A program made the position numbers and the translations under genes. Below, piece by piece: positions 47,044 to 56,180 of a stretch of DNA of 64,000 bases; the first letter of the stretch is position 1, and every line of letters begins with the position of its first letter. This stretch comes from Acidobacteriota bacterium (GTDB lineage: Bacteria; Acidobacteriota; Blastocatellia; RBC074), in assembly GCA_018269055.1 (NCBI GenBank), contig JAFDVI010000011.1, forward strand, positions 36,442-100,441. The letters are read 5' to 3'. Below the pieces are notes generated by a model that did no database searches, was not told the origin of the DNA, and saw nothing but the letters and a program-made list of their open reading frames with translations.

Positions 47044-47420
47044 GGATTCAATTGCTGTGGTTCATCGCCAGCCATCAGAGCTTTGACTTGAGAAATGACC
47101 TCGGCGCTTTCGCAATTTTCGGTTTTGATGGTGACCTCTCCTTTCGGCGTTTTGACTTTGATTTCGACCTTGCGGTTCTTTTTGACGTACGCTTCCAACA
47201 CTTTAATCGCTGTTACGACTACGCCGCCACTGCCAATCAGCGTCATCACGATCTGTCCCCAAACAGGCAAATCGCCTCTTGCGCCCGGCGAATCTTCGCC
47301 CGTTACCAACGCGGCATTTGCGCCCGCCTCATCGCGCAGAGAAGAGCAAAGCTTGCGCGTCAATTGCTGTAATTCGTCTTGATCGAGTTCATCGGAAGAA
47401 AGCGAAAGATTGATTTCCAT
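47040..47420 (-). CDS. EACC1-like small membrane protein of a DGR conflict system
   Basis: 126 residues from the ATG at 47420 (AAGGAG site). N-terminal about 45 residues are polar (ELDQDELQQLTRKLCSSLRD), then one membrane helix (VWGQIVMTLIGSGGVVVTAI), then a short strand-rich basic part (KVEIKVKTPKGEVTIKT). This layout matches the effector-associated constant component EACC1 described with caspase/trypsin effectors in diversified conflict systems; the match is by layout and partner and should be tested by profile search. The stop overlaps the target ATG by 4 nt, which implies coupled translation. Confidence 0.72.
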   Translation of the reverse strand: MEINLSLSSDELDQDELQQLTRKLCSSLRDEAGANAALVTGEDSPGARGDLPVWGQIVMTLIGSGGVVVTAIKVLEAYVKKNRKVEIKVKTPKGEVTIKTENCESAEVISQVKALMAGDEPQQLNP

Positions 47421-47499
47421 CTGCCTGGCTCCTTTGATTGAGTGCGGGCTGAACCGCGACGCGGATTGTAATGGGCTGAATCGGTTTTGCAAAAGTTCA

Positions 47500-47587
47500 G
47501 CCGTCCCTGACGGGACTTGCCGGTATCACGTCATCGTTCCCGGCAATGAATTGCCGCGCTACTTTCAGATCGTCCCTGACAGGACGA
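47500..47587. repeat. GTCCC-type palindromes flanking the EACC1-caspase operon
   Basis: CCGTCCCTGACGGGACTT at one end and ATCGTCCCTGACAGGACGA at the other, with GTTCCCGGCAATGAATTGCC between. Same type as the elements at 44541-44752, so the DGR target operon is bracketed by this repeat family. Confidence 0.65.
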
Positions 47588-47613
47588 AAACCTCTTTCTG
47601 GCTAACCGTCAAA

Positions 47614-49800
47614 TCAAGGCAACATCGCCAATCGGTCGCGTGCGATGTTCGCTTCGTTCGTTTGCGGAGACATTTCGGCGACGCGTTGGTATTTCAGTTT
47701 GGCTTCGGCCAGGTTGCCGGATTGTTCCAGGCTTTGGGCCAGGCTCAGCATGCCTTGTTGGTGCGTTGGTTGGGCGTTGGTCAGTTGCGTCAGGATGGCG
47801 ATGGCTTCCTGTGTGCGGTTGGTTTTTCGGTAGACTTCGCCCAGCGTGTACAGCATGACGGGATTGCCGGGTTGGGTTTTGCGGACTTGCTCCAGTTGCT
47901 CTTCGGCTTCTTTCAGGCGGCCCTGGTTGTTCATCACCGTCGCCAGATTGATGCGCGGTTCGGCGTAATCGGGTTTGTATTTCAGCGCGTTGCGGTAGGA
48001 AGCTTCGGCGTCTTGCAGTTTGCCTTGTTGCTGGTACACCCAGCCGAGGTAGTAATGCGCGTCGGCATAATTGGCCTGTTCGGAAATGGCCTGCATCAAG
48101 GGCGATTCGGCTTCGGCAAAGCGGTTCTGTTTGGCCAGCGAATCCGCGAAGTTGTAAAGCGTTTGCGTGTAGCGCGCGCCATTGGCGACGGCTTGGCGGT
48201 ATAAAGGTTCGGCTTGAGGAAAGTTATTTCGTTTGTAGTAAATGTCGGCCAGATTCGACATGGCGTCGTAATAATCAGGCTTGGCGGCGATGGCCTGGCG
48301 GAATAACTTTTCGGCTTCGGCTTCGTTGGAATGGTTGGAATAATAGGCCGCCAGATAATTCAGCAAAAACGGTCGGTCCGGAGCGAACTTCAGCGCATTG
48401 TTCGCCATCGTCAGGTCGTTTTGCCACGTCAGGTTTTGGGCAAAGGTCAGCCCTGAAAACACAAGGACGATCAAAATGGCAGCGGCAAACACCAGTTTTT
48501 TCGCAGAACCGCTGGCTTGGTTGTACAACCAGACAAGCCCCATTGCCACCAGCAAACAAAATCCCACCGAAGGCAAATACAGATAACGATCATGGATGAT
48601 GGATTCTTCCGGGTTGAATGCTTTCAGGTTCAGCACGGGCAGCACAAACAGTCCCACCCAGGCCAGCGCCAGCAATCCGATTTTGGATTTGCGAACCAGC
48701 CACAAACTGACGGCGAGCACGGCGACAAATAAAATCAGCGGCAACCAGAACGGCGGTTGGCTGGGCACGTCAACGTAGCCGTGATCGTAAATCACCGATA
48801 ACGGATATGGCAGAAACAACAGCCGCACATAGGCAAACAGCACGGAAGGTTCGGTCAGCAACACTTGTAGCGGCGTGATGCCGGCGGCTTTGGGCTCGGG
48901 TTTGCTGATGAACCCCAGCACGGCAATGCGCGCCGCCAGATACAAAAACCCTGCGATCAGAAACGGCGCGGTTTGTTGCACGGTGCGGCTCAATCGAGCG
49001 TTGAAGGATTCCTTTTCGCCACTTCTGAGCCATTCGCGCAGGGCGACGGCTCCGGCCATGACAATGGCGACTTCCTTGGTAAACAGCGCCAACAGCGCCA
49101 TTGCCAAACTGGCCAGTTGCCATTTGCCGCTTGCTTCGCTTTCTTTCACGGAGCGTTCGTGAAAAAGCAACGCCAACAACACAAACACCGCTGCCAAAGG
49201 ATCGGGAACTCCTGAAACCCAGGCGACCGATTCGACGTGGATCGGATGAACTCCGAACAACAGCGCGGCCAAAACGGCGACTTCGCGCGATTGATCCCAG
49301 GCGCGAACCAATCGGTACACCAAAAACGTCGCTGCCAGATGCAGCAGCAACGAAACCAAATGCCAGCCGAAGGGCGAAAACCCGAACAACTGATAATTGA
49401 CGATCAGCAAACTGTTGAACATCGGTCGGTAATACAAGCCGACGGCTTTGCTGGGGTCCGAAGTCATAAATTGCCACACGCCCTGTGTGAACATCAGTGG
49501 AATGTTGGCGGCGGATTGCAGCGTCGGATTTTTCAATATCTGGAAGCTGTCGTCATACACAAACTCTCCGGTCAGCGAGTTCAAGAAAACCAACAGCGTG
49601 ACAGCCAAAACCAGAAGAATGGCGTTGCGTTCGGATTTTCCGGGTTTGATGGAAAAGGATGGCGATTCAATGCGCTGCTGGGCAGCCGGTTTGGGCTCGG
49701 ATGGTTCCGCGGCCACTGGAGCTTCGGGCTTTTGTTCTTCGATCCGGGCGACCGGTTGCGGTTTGGGGGAAGATTTCTTTTTGCCTTTCGACTTTTTCAT
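47614..49800 (-). CDS. TPR membrane protein with TMTC/O-mannosyltransferase-like N-terminal part
   Basis: 728 residues from the ATG at 49800. A Lys/Pro-rich cytoplasmic start (about 55 residues) is followed by 9-11 membrane helices with FVYDDSFQILKNPTLQ in the first loop, YYRPMFNSLLIVNYQLFG and GVHPIHVESVAWVSG, as in TMTC-type proteins related to GT-C glycosyltransferases. From about residue 470 come seven or more TPR repeats (AAKPDYYDAMSNLADIYYKR, KYKPDYAEPRINLATVMNN). A role in protein O-glycosylation is possible but not proven for bacteria. Confidence 0.85.
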   Translation of the reverse strand: MKKSKGKKKSSPKPQPVARIEEQKPEAPVAAEPSEPKPAAQQRIESPSFSIKPGKSERNAILLVLAVTLLVFLNSLTGEFVYDDSFQILKNPTLQSAANIPLMFTQGVWQFMTSDPSKAVGLYYRPMFNSLLIVNYQLFGFSPFGWHLVSLLLHLAATFLVYRLVRAWDQSREVAVLAALLFGVHPIHVESVAWVSGVPDPLAAVFVLLALLFHERSVKESEASGKWQLASLAMALLALFTKEVAIVMAGAVALREWLRSGEKESFNARLSRTVQQTAPFLIAGFLYLAARIAVLGFISKPEPKAAGITPLQVLLTEPSVLFAYVRLLFLPYPLSVIYDHGYVDVPSQPPFWLPLILFVAVLAVSLWLVRKSKIGLLALAWVGLFVLPVLNLKAFNPEESIIHDRYLYLPSVGFCLLVAMGLVWLYNQASGSAKKLVFAAAILIVLVFSGLTFAQNLTWQNDLTMANNALKFAPDRPFLLNYLAAYYSNHSNEAEAEKLFRQAIAAKPDYYDAMSNLADIYYKRNNFPQAEPLYRQAVANGARYTQTLYNFADSLAKQNRFAEAESPLMQAISEQANYADAHYYLGWVYQQQGKLQDAEASYRNALKYKPDYAEPRINLATVMNNQGRLKEAEEQLEQVRKTQPGNPVMLYTLGEVYRKTNRTQEAIAILTQLTNAQPTHQQGMLSLAQSLEQSGNLAEAKLKYQRVAEMSPQTNEANIARDRLAMLP

Positions 49801-49946
49801 CTCTGTTGGAAGACCTCCTGGGTGCGTGTGCGTGAATTGCAGAAATTTCCGGGTTTCGATTTGGCCTCTGTGCCGATACGTCTGGTATGATGCGAGGCCT
49901 GCAAGGTATACCCGCAATGACTGTGCTGTTCAAGAGCTTCAAATGC

Positions 49947-50017
49947 ATGTAGCCCCGCCTTCAGGCGGACTGTCTGGGCAGCCAAGCTTTTTCCGCCTGA
50001 AGGCGGGGCTACAAACT
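49947..50017. repeat. REP-like palindromic element (PPSGG type), copy 3
   Basis: Outward arms TGTAGCCCCGCCTTCAGGCGG and CCGCCTGAAGGCGGGGCTACA, about 23 nt apart, just upstream of the gene at 50035. This is the most perfect copy of the family also found at 12826 and 45921. Confidence 0.8.
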
Positions 50018-50034
50018 TTTCGGAAGAGAAATTT

Positions 50035-50859
50035 ATGGCGAAAAAGAACTCCCCAAAGCAGAACGCAGGCTCGCAAGTGGCGAGCACTTCCATGAGTTCC
50101 GGCGAAACATCGAATGCGAAACGCTGGCTGGCTCCGTTGGCGATTGTGGTGATGCTGGGCGCGGCTGCCATCATCTTTTTTTATGGCAACCAACTGCTCG
50201 GCAAAATCAAATCATCGGTCAATCAAACTGTAATAGACGAGCCTGATATGGGATTGAAAGAGCCGGTCAGAATGGGCATCGCCCAATCCGTGATGGTTAC
50301 TGTCGAACTGGATTTCGGCAGGCCTGCCACCATTCCCGAAGCGATTCAGCAAATCGAACGCGGGTACCAACCGGATGATGGCATCGGACGAACCTTTGCC
50401 GTGCTGGATGCTTATGGCGAAATGACTCCCGAAGGCAAATTGCACATGTCCATGCACGTCAGCAGCGAAAAACCCGGCTTCGGCAGTTTGAAGTTCAAAC
50501 GCACGGGTGAAATGTTGTGGCGCGGACGATTCGGCAATCCTGGCGATGCTCCGGCTGGCCCGAAAAATCTGACGATCATGATGGACAATGGCGCGGGCGG
50601 AAATTATGTGCTCGATGGTGGGCGTGGGGGCAGTTCGGCGCTGGATGTATACCTGCAAAACTCGCAACAGAAATTGCGCGATGTGTGGCCCGATGGTTCG
50701 GAGCGCCAGTTCACCTACATTTACAGCGCCTGTGGCTGTCCGGTGAAAGCGATGGTGCGTCGCGTAGGCGACCGGACGCAGCGAACTTCAGATGTGCCGG
50801 TATTGTTCCCGGACGATCCGGCAGCGGTTCAGACAATCGCGAATTTGATGAAGTGGTGA
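50035..50859 (+). CDS. Single-pass membrane protein of unknown function
   Basis: 274 residues. Short Ser/Thr-rich N-terminus, one membrane helix (WLAPLAIVVMLGAAAIIFFYG), then an exported domain. Visible conserved-looking segments are TVELDFGRPATIPEAIQQIE, GRTFAVLDAYGEMTPEGKLHM and IYSACGCPVKAM. The C-G-C motif could bind metal or form a disulphide. No family recognised. The EEP gene follows 13 nt later. Confidence 0.65.
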   Translation: MAKKNSPKQNAGSQVASTSMSSGETSNAKRWLAPLAIVVMLGAAAIIFFYGNQLLGKIKSSVNQTVIDEPDMGLKEPVRMGIAQSVMVTVELDFGRPATIPEAIQQIERGYQPDDGIGRTFAVLDAYGEMTPEGKLHMSMHVSSEKPGFGSLKFKRTGEMLWRGRFGNPGDAPAGPKNLTIMMDNGAGGNYVLDGGRGGSSALDVYLQNSQQKLRDVWPDGSERQFTYIYSACGCPVKAMVRRVGDRTQRTSDVPVLFPDDPAAVQTIANLMKW

Positions 50860-50872
50860 TGTTGCAAAAGTG

Positions 50873-52060
50873 ATGTTTGTCGAAATCCCCATCGAATATC
50901 CAAACCATCAATCCCTGGTCGAAGAACTGAGAGGCTTCCGTACGCTGCGCGAATTGCACAGGTCGGAAGCCTTTCGTCGTCACAGAGCGTACCTGACAGA
51001 ACTGTTCAACACGCCGCGCGTCATTTTCTGCTCTGAAGCCCAACCTCGCTTGCGCGATTTTTTGCGCATCGCGCAATGGAACATCGAAAAAGGAACTCAG
51101 TTTGACGCAATCCTGAACACGCTGCTGGAACATCCGCTGCTGAACACAGCCGATCTGATTTCGATCAACGAATCCGACGCCGGGATGAACCGTTCGGGAA
51201 ACCGGTTCATTGCCCGGGAACTCGGCGAAGCACTACAAATGCACGTCGTGTTCGCTCCTGTGTATCTGGAACTGACCAAAGGTTTCGGCGGCGAATTGAA
51301 GCTGCCGGGCGAAAACACCGCCGCGCTGCAAGGCAATGCAATTCTGTCTCGCTACCCGATTCGCCATGCGCGCGTGATCGAATTGCCGGTGTGTTTCGAC
51401 CACTTTGCCTTCAGCGAAAAACGCATCGGATGCCGTTCCGCACTGGCAGTTGACGTTGAGATCAGCCATCGGCAAGTGAGCTTTGCCACAACGCACCTGG
51501 AAGTTCGAAACGATCCTGCCTGCCGCACTCGTCAGGTGCAGGCCATCCTTGCCGACTTGGCCAAATTTGATTCCGATGCAGCCATCCTGGCGGGTGATTT
51601 CAACACCAATGCAACGGCTCGCGGTGGCGTTTGGCGAACGTTGCGCGCCACAGGCAGGTTGACATTGGGAAATAAAACCAAACAACTTCAGCGATTCGCC
51701 GCGCCGCAACGGCACGAATCGTTGTTCGATTTGTTGGCTGCTCATGATTTCTCGGCAGAAGGATTCAATGACACGAACACGACCTGCCATTTGATCTTGC
51801 GCGTGGTGGAAGAGGCTTCACCCATGCCGCGCTGGCTGACCAAAGCTCTGGTGGCGCGCATGCGCCGGTTCAACTGTCAATTGGATATGCGACTGGATTG
51901 GATTTTCGGGCGAAACGTACATCCGTTGACTGACGGAGAGGCGATGGATGACCTGACCGGGATTGAGAGCCGCGCGCCTCAAACTATCTCCGGCCTGGAA
52001 GCCGAAAATGGATGGCAAGTTTCGGATCACGACCCGATTATGGCTGACATCCGGGTTTAG
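50873..52060 (+). CDS. Endonuclease/exonuclease/phosphatase (EEP) family hydrolase
   Basis: 395 residues. The EEP fold motifs are IAQWNIEKGTQFDAI (metal Asn and Glu), TADLISINESDAGMNRSG, LAGDFNTNA (catalytic Asp and Asn) and the C-terminal SDHDPIMADI (catalytic His and Asp). Such enzymes cleave phosphodiesters in DNA, RNA, lipids or inositol phosphates; no substrate is evident. No signal peptide. The start is the ATG at 50873. Confidence 0.88.
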   Translation: MFVEIPIEYPNHQSLVEELRGFRTLRELHRSEAFRRHRAYLTELFNTPRVIFCSEAQPRLRDFLRIAQWNIEKGTQFDAILNTLLEHPLLNTADLISINESDAGMNRSGNRFIARELGEALQMHVVFAPVYLELTKGFGGELKLPGENTAALQGNAILSRYPIRHARVIELPVCFDHFAFSEKRIGCRSALAVDVEISHRQVSFATTHLEVRNDPACRTRQVQAILADLAKFDSDAAILAGDFNTNATARGGVWRTLRATGRLTLGNKTKQLQRFAAPQRHESLFDLLAAHDFSAEGFNDTNTTCHLILRVVEEASPMPRWLTKALVARMRRFNCQLDMRLDWIFGRNVHPLTDGEAMDDLTGIESRAPQTISGLEAENGWQVSDHDPIMADIRV

Positions 52061-52448
52061 GACGCAAGTTCTCTTTGTTGCCATAAGCAATTGAAATCAA
52101 TTCTTGCCATTGCCCGACAGTTGCAGTACTTTGTCCTGGCGCCTGACAGGATCAAGTTGCAGCCAAAAAATAAGCCCTGGTCCTAATTTACAAACAGTAT
52201 TTTCATCCTGTCAGCGTTCGAGCCGTTAACGAAATAGCAGACGACAGCCTGCTGGAAAGACTCAGATTCGTGGGGAATTGATGGGTTAAGGCGTCTGGTC
52301 CGACTTATCGAACACTACAGCACACTTTCAGCAATTCTACCTTCGTTATTTGTAAATACCGCACATCCCCTTGTTCCCCTGTTGAACTTGAACAACATCC
52401 AGCTTTCAGGGGATTTCCACCAACCCAGTTTCCTCAAGGAGCTTATCA
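52061..52448. other. Intergenic region with a small inverted repeat
   Basis: 388 nt without a gene. An inverted pair CTGACAGGAT (near 52144) and ATCCTGTCAG (near 52205) recalls the palindromes at 47570. The 3' end carries AAGGAG as the ribosome site of the peroxidase gene, whose promoter must lie here. Confidence 0.5.
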
Positions 52449-54200
52449 ATGACCAAACCAACAAATAAAGAAAGATCTTTGCACGGGGCCTTGCCTGTCC
52501 GGGGTTCAACTTTCGAGGTCCGCTCTCCGCAATTTGAAGGGAAATTTGGAAGACTTTTTCGCAGCCTGCCGCCGGCAACATGGTCGGAAGCGGCCCTGCG
52601 CGAATTGGCCGGTGACGGTCACAAGGAAAATCGTATGGCCGCGGAACCGGAACAAACTGATGACACACCGCCGTTGCCCATTGCTCCGCGCGAAGATTTG
52701 AACGACGACGGCCATCCCCGCACCAGCCGTCTGCACGATGACGAAGAAAACAGCGGCATTGACGCCGGATTCACTTACCTGGGCCAATTCATTGACCATG
52801 ACCTAACCTTTGATCCGGCCAGCAGCCTGCAACAAATCAATGACGTGGATGCGTTGGTGGATTTCCGCACTCCCCGGTTTGATTTGGATTCTGTGTATGG
52901 CCGCGGTCCTGATGACCAACCGTATATTTACAACTCTGATGGGCGAACATTTCAATTGGGCCGCGAATTGACCGAAGGGATAGGTGGTAAAGTCATCGCT
53001 CACGACCTGCCCCGACATAACTGGACAGAAGCCGATGGCAGGCAATTTCATCGCGCGCTGATTGGCGACAAACGGAATGATGAAAACGTGATCGTTGCCC
53101 AGCTTCATTCGATCTTCCTGCAATTTCATAATCGGATGGCAACCGAACGAACTGATCTGACTTTTGCGCAAGTGCAGCGGCAAGTGCGTTGGCATTATCA
53201 ATATGTCGTTTTGCACGATTTTCTGTTCAAAATCGCGCGCCGTGACGTTATCGAAAGAGTGCTGCCACATTTGAAACACGATTCTTCGATTCTGGACGAT
53301 CCGCCGCGCCTTTACTTTTACAATCCGCGGAACAGTGCGTTTATGCCGGTTGAATTTTCGGTTGCCGCCTACCGTTTCGGCCATTCCATGGTGCGTCCGA
53401 TTTACCGGCTTAACACCAAACTCACCGGAGGCAACAATCCGGACCAAACCAAACCGAACGAACGCGAACGCGGAATTGACGGACGCCAATTCATTTTCGC
53501 GGGTCTGAAAGAACGTGGTTTGAACGGGTTTGATTCTTTCCCGCAGGAATGGGGCATTGATTGGGATTTGTTTTTTGATCTGAGCGGCAATAAAGAGCGG
53601 CGCGTCACCAAAAAACGCACACAGCCTGCTTATAAAATTGATACCTCGCTGGTGAATCCCCTGGCCTTTCTGCCGGAGTTTTCAGACGTCAATATACAAT
53701 CGCCACCTCCGCCGTTGGTGGACGTCGGCCAATTGCAGCCGCCGCCGTTACCAGGTCAGATTCCTGTTCTCGCGCTACGCAATTTATTGCGAGGGCTGGC
53801 AATGGGATTGCCGTCGGGTCAAGATGTGGCGTTGGCCATGAATTTTGATCCGTTGCGCGATGACCAACTTAAGGTGGGCAAAGCGACAGTTGCCGACGAA
53901 TACGATGATTTGCCAACACTGGTATCTCTCAGTAATGAATTCGCGGGGAAAGCGCCGCTTTGGTATTACATTTTGGCGGAATCTCAACACGATTGGCGTA
54001 AGCGCGGTGGGGACAGCGACACCCCCGTCCAACTTGGCAAAGTCGGCAGCCGCATTGTCGTCGAAACCTTCGCGGGAATTTTGCTGGATGACGGCCATTC
54101 GGTGCTGAGACAAGCGCCTGGCTGGCACCCGGAAATCGGCAAAAAGAAGAATTTCGACATGGCCGATTTCATCAAATTCGCGCTCAGGCTTGATCACTAA
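52449..54200 (+). CDS. Animal-type haem peroxidase
   Basis: 583 residues. The peroxidase-cyclooxygenase superfamily is recognised by the distal-His and Ca2+-binding segment LGQFIDHDLTFD near residue 118, the FHNRMATERT helix, and the proximal haem His in AAYRFGHSMVRPIYRLN near residue 309. No signal peptide is seen. Bacterial members (peroxicins) oxidise halides or organic substrates with peroxide. The substrate here is unknown. It has its own terminator. Confidence 0.9.
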   Translation: MTKPTNKERSLHGALPVRGSTFEVRSPQFEGKFGRLFRSLPPATWSEAALRELAGDGHKENRMAAEPEQTDDTPPLPIAPREDLNDDGHPRTSRLHDDEENSGIDAGFTYLGQFIDHDLTFDPASSLQQINDVDALVDFRTPRFDLDSVYGRGPDDQPYIYNSDGRTFQLGRELTEGIGGKVIAHDLPRHNWTEADGRQFHRALIGDKRNDENVIVAQLHSIFLQFHNRMATERTDLTFAQVQRQVRWHYQYVVLHDFLFKIARRDVIERVLPHLKHDSSILDDPPRLYFYNPRNSAFMPVEFSVAAYRFGHSMVRPIYRLNTKLTGGNNPDQTKPNERERGIDGRQFIFAGLKERGLNGFDSFPQEWGIDWDLFFDLSGNKERRVTKKRTQPAYKIDTSLVNPLAFLPEFSDVNIQSPPPPLVDVGQLQPPPLPGQIPVLALRNLLRGLAMGLPSGQDVALAMNFDPLRDDQLKVGKATVADEYDDLPTLVSLSNEFAGKAPLWYYILAESQHDWRKRGGDSDTPVQLGKVGSRIVVETFAGILLDDGHSVLRQAPGWHPEIGKKKNFDMADFIKFALRLDH

Positions 54201-54221
54201 ACCTGTTTGTAAGGAACAATG

Positions 54222-54260
54222 GAAAGGCGCTGGAAGAGTCTGACTCTTTCAGCGCCTTTC
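54222..54260 (+). terminator. Terminator after the haem peroxidase gene
   Basis: Stem GAAAGGCGCTG-GAAGAG / CTCTTTCAGCGCCTTTC with a 5-nt loop, 21 nt past the stop. Seventeen or so paired positions with one mismatch. Confidence 0.7.
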
Positions 54261-54311
54261 GTTGCGTGCGAACCATTGATGGTCTTGACCGATCCCTTAC
54301 CAGAGCCGTCT

Positions 54312-54410
54312 TCATTCAACCACGTCGGGTAGTAGTTGGTTATTCGTCTGACCGCTGATCATCACTGTTGCCGCGATCACCAATGTCATCGCAAGTGTAG
54401 CTCTCTTCAT
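54312..54410 (-). CDS. 32-residue exported peptide (possible)
   Basis: A short frame with a strong AGGAGAGG site 6 nt before the ATG. The product has a signal-peptide-like start (MKRATLAMTLVIAATVMISG) and a 12-residue polar tail. It lies 28 nt downstream of the interrupted gene at 54439. It may be a real peptide or the remnant of a longer exported protein. Confidence 0.4.
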   Translation of the reverse strand: MKRATLAMTLVIAATVMISGQTNNQLLPDVVE

Positions 54411-54438
54411 TGCTTCCTCTCCTTGAACTTTCTGATTA

Positions 54439-55488
54439 TTACTGGTTCACTTTCGGCTGCCCACGAAACTTGTTGAGCTTTTGCATCATTTCCAAGTTGT
54501 GCGCCCATTCTACGCCTTTCTCTTCCGGCTGGTCGAAGGCTTCGGGGTGCAGGTAATAACCCTTTTCGATCTCGTCTTTGCGCTCCTCGACCGGAATCCG
54601 GTTTCTATTCGCCCAAGCGTCCTGACGAACGCCCGTCACCTGCCACGAGACTTCGACATTGGGTTCGTTGGTGCGTATGACGAAGCGATTGTCTTTGACC
54701 TTTTGCGCGACGATGGCCTGGGCGAACTTGCCGACGACGGTGAGTTGGTAACGGAAATCGCGGTTCAGTGATTCGAACCACTCCGGCAATGTCACCACCG
54801 CAATCCCATTTCAGTCGGTCGTCACGTTGCCGTTGTATATATTCATCATATCCGGCGATTCGACGAACGAGTGGTAGAGGTATTTGTTTTCGGGATCGAG
54901 CGGATGATCAATCTTGAACGAGCCGCCGCCTTTCGACAGTGTTCCGGTGACAGAAACGTTGCCGGTGAAACGCCCGGCATAAGCGCCGTTGGTTGCTACG
55001 CCACTCACAGCCGCGTTTCCGGCGCTTGTGCTATTGCTGACCGCGTAAAATCCTTCATTGCTGGTGCTGTTCGCATAGAGAGCAATGCCCGTCTGACTGG
55101 TGATAGAAGCGCCGTAACTGCTGCTGCTGTTGGCGGTCAGGGCATTGCCGCTGACACTGTAAGCATTCACCCCGATACCGCTCTGGCTGGTACCTTCAAT
55201 TGCTCGCCCGCTGCTGGTATTAACCGCGCGCAAAGTCGCGCCCGAACCGGCCAAGGCAGATTGCATCAGCACTTTGATTGTCGAAATGGGAGAAGCGCCG
55301 ATGCTGACATTGCCGGAAACGTCTTCGGTAATCCCCGAATCTCCGACAGTGGTTATGCCTGTCCATTTCGTAATTTTGTTTGTTGTGCCGCTGCCGGTGA
55401 CCTGAGCCTGCGCCGCGCCGAAGCTGAAAACGAACAGGATGGCAAGCGTGATGAAGTGAGTGATCGGATGGTTCGTGTGAGTCTTCAT
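54439..55488 (-). pseudogene. Secreted autotransporter-adhesin-like protein interrupted by an in-frame TGA
   Basis: One continuous 350-codon frame from the ATG at 55488 (AAGGAGGG site) to 54439, broken only by TGA at 54813-54811. Signal peptide 1-28, then a Ser/Thr/Asn/Gly repeat region (LYANSTSNEGFYAVSNSTSA), then SFKIDHPLDPENKYLYHSFV, and after the stop VTLPEWFESLNRDFRYQLTV and VSWQVTGVRQDAWANRNRIP, segments that belong together in intact acidobacterial relatives. A single-base nonsense change is the simplest reading. Confidence 0.75.
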
Positions 55489-55587
55489 TTTGAAACCCTC
55501 CTTTGCGGGAGGCCCGCCGTCCACCTTGCTTTGCGCAGTAACGACCGGCCTCCAAAATTGTTTGAACCCGGATTTGCCCAGTTGCCC

Positions 55588-56142
55588 CTAGTAATGCACG
55601 CTCATAACCGCCGCGCGCACCACGCCACTGCCTGGGTTAATAGAGCAGCAGCCGGCAAACCGGATTCGCACGGTGTGAACGCCAGGTCTGACCTTCAGGA
55701 AAAAGGTGTAAGCGACCATTCTGGAAGCGTTGAGGTTAGTCTCCTCTGGATCAAATACTACTGGTGTCGTCGGAGCGGGCGATAGGTATGGAAACTGAAT
55801 GTGCCCCTCCATCGGCATGTCATCAATGGACGCCTGAAAGACTACGAAGTTGTCCAGGGGATTGGCCTGCGCGCTGAAGTGGACGAGGACACAGGTGGCC
55901 CCGGTTTTGATCTCCGTTTCGAGCAGGGGCACAGGATCAAGCTGGCCTCCACTGCCGGAAAAGTCCACAGTGGAAATTCGTGTCGCGGTCGTGGCAACCG
56001 CCTTGAATTGAGTGGCGCTCGAATTGGCGCATTCCACCTGCTGGGCTTTGGCACAAATGGGGAGCGCGAACGACAACAGCAGCCCCGAAACGAGCGCCAT
56101 CAGGCGCGGTAGTGTATTCATAAAGGTTTTTTCCTTGGTCAT
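55588..56142 (-). CDS. Secreted protein of unknown function
   Basis: 184 residues. A signal peptide (LMALVSGLLLSFALPICAKA) is followed by a beta-rich domain with a Cys pair near the end (RFAGCCSINPGSG). The ATG at 56142 follows AAAGGAGC. It belongs to the leftward array of exported proteins 54-63 kb. No family recognised. Confidence 0.65.
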   Translation of the reverse strand: MTKEKTFMNTLPRLMALVSGLLLSFALPICAKAQQVECANSSATQFKAVATTATRISTVDFSGSGGQLDPVPLLETEIKTGATCVLVHFSAQANPLDNFVVFQASIDDMPMEGHIQFPYLSPAPTTPVVFDPEETNLNASRMVAYTFFLKVRPGVHTVRIRFAGCCSINPGSGVVRAAVMSVHY

Positions 56143-56180
56143 AATCTTTGCTCCTTTTTTTGGTCGAAAGCGACCTGTGT

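Noticed and set aside
54811..54813. TGA as a selenocysteine codon
   Set aside because: selA is present, but the surrounding protein is a structural surface protein, the residue is not a Cys or redox position in the recalled relatives, and no good hairpin lies at the right distance.
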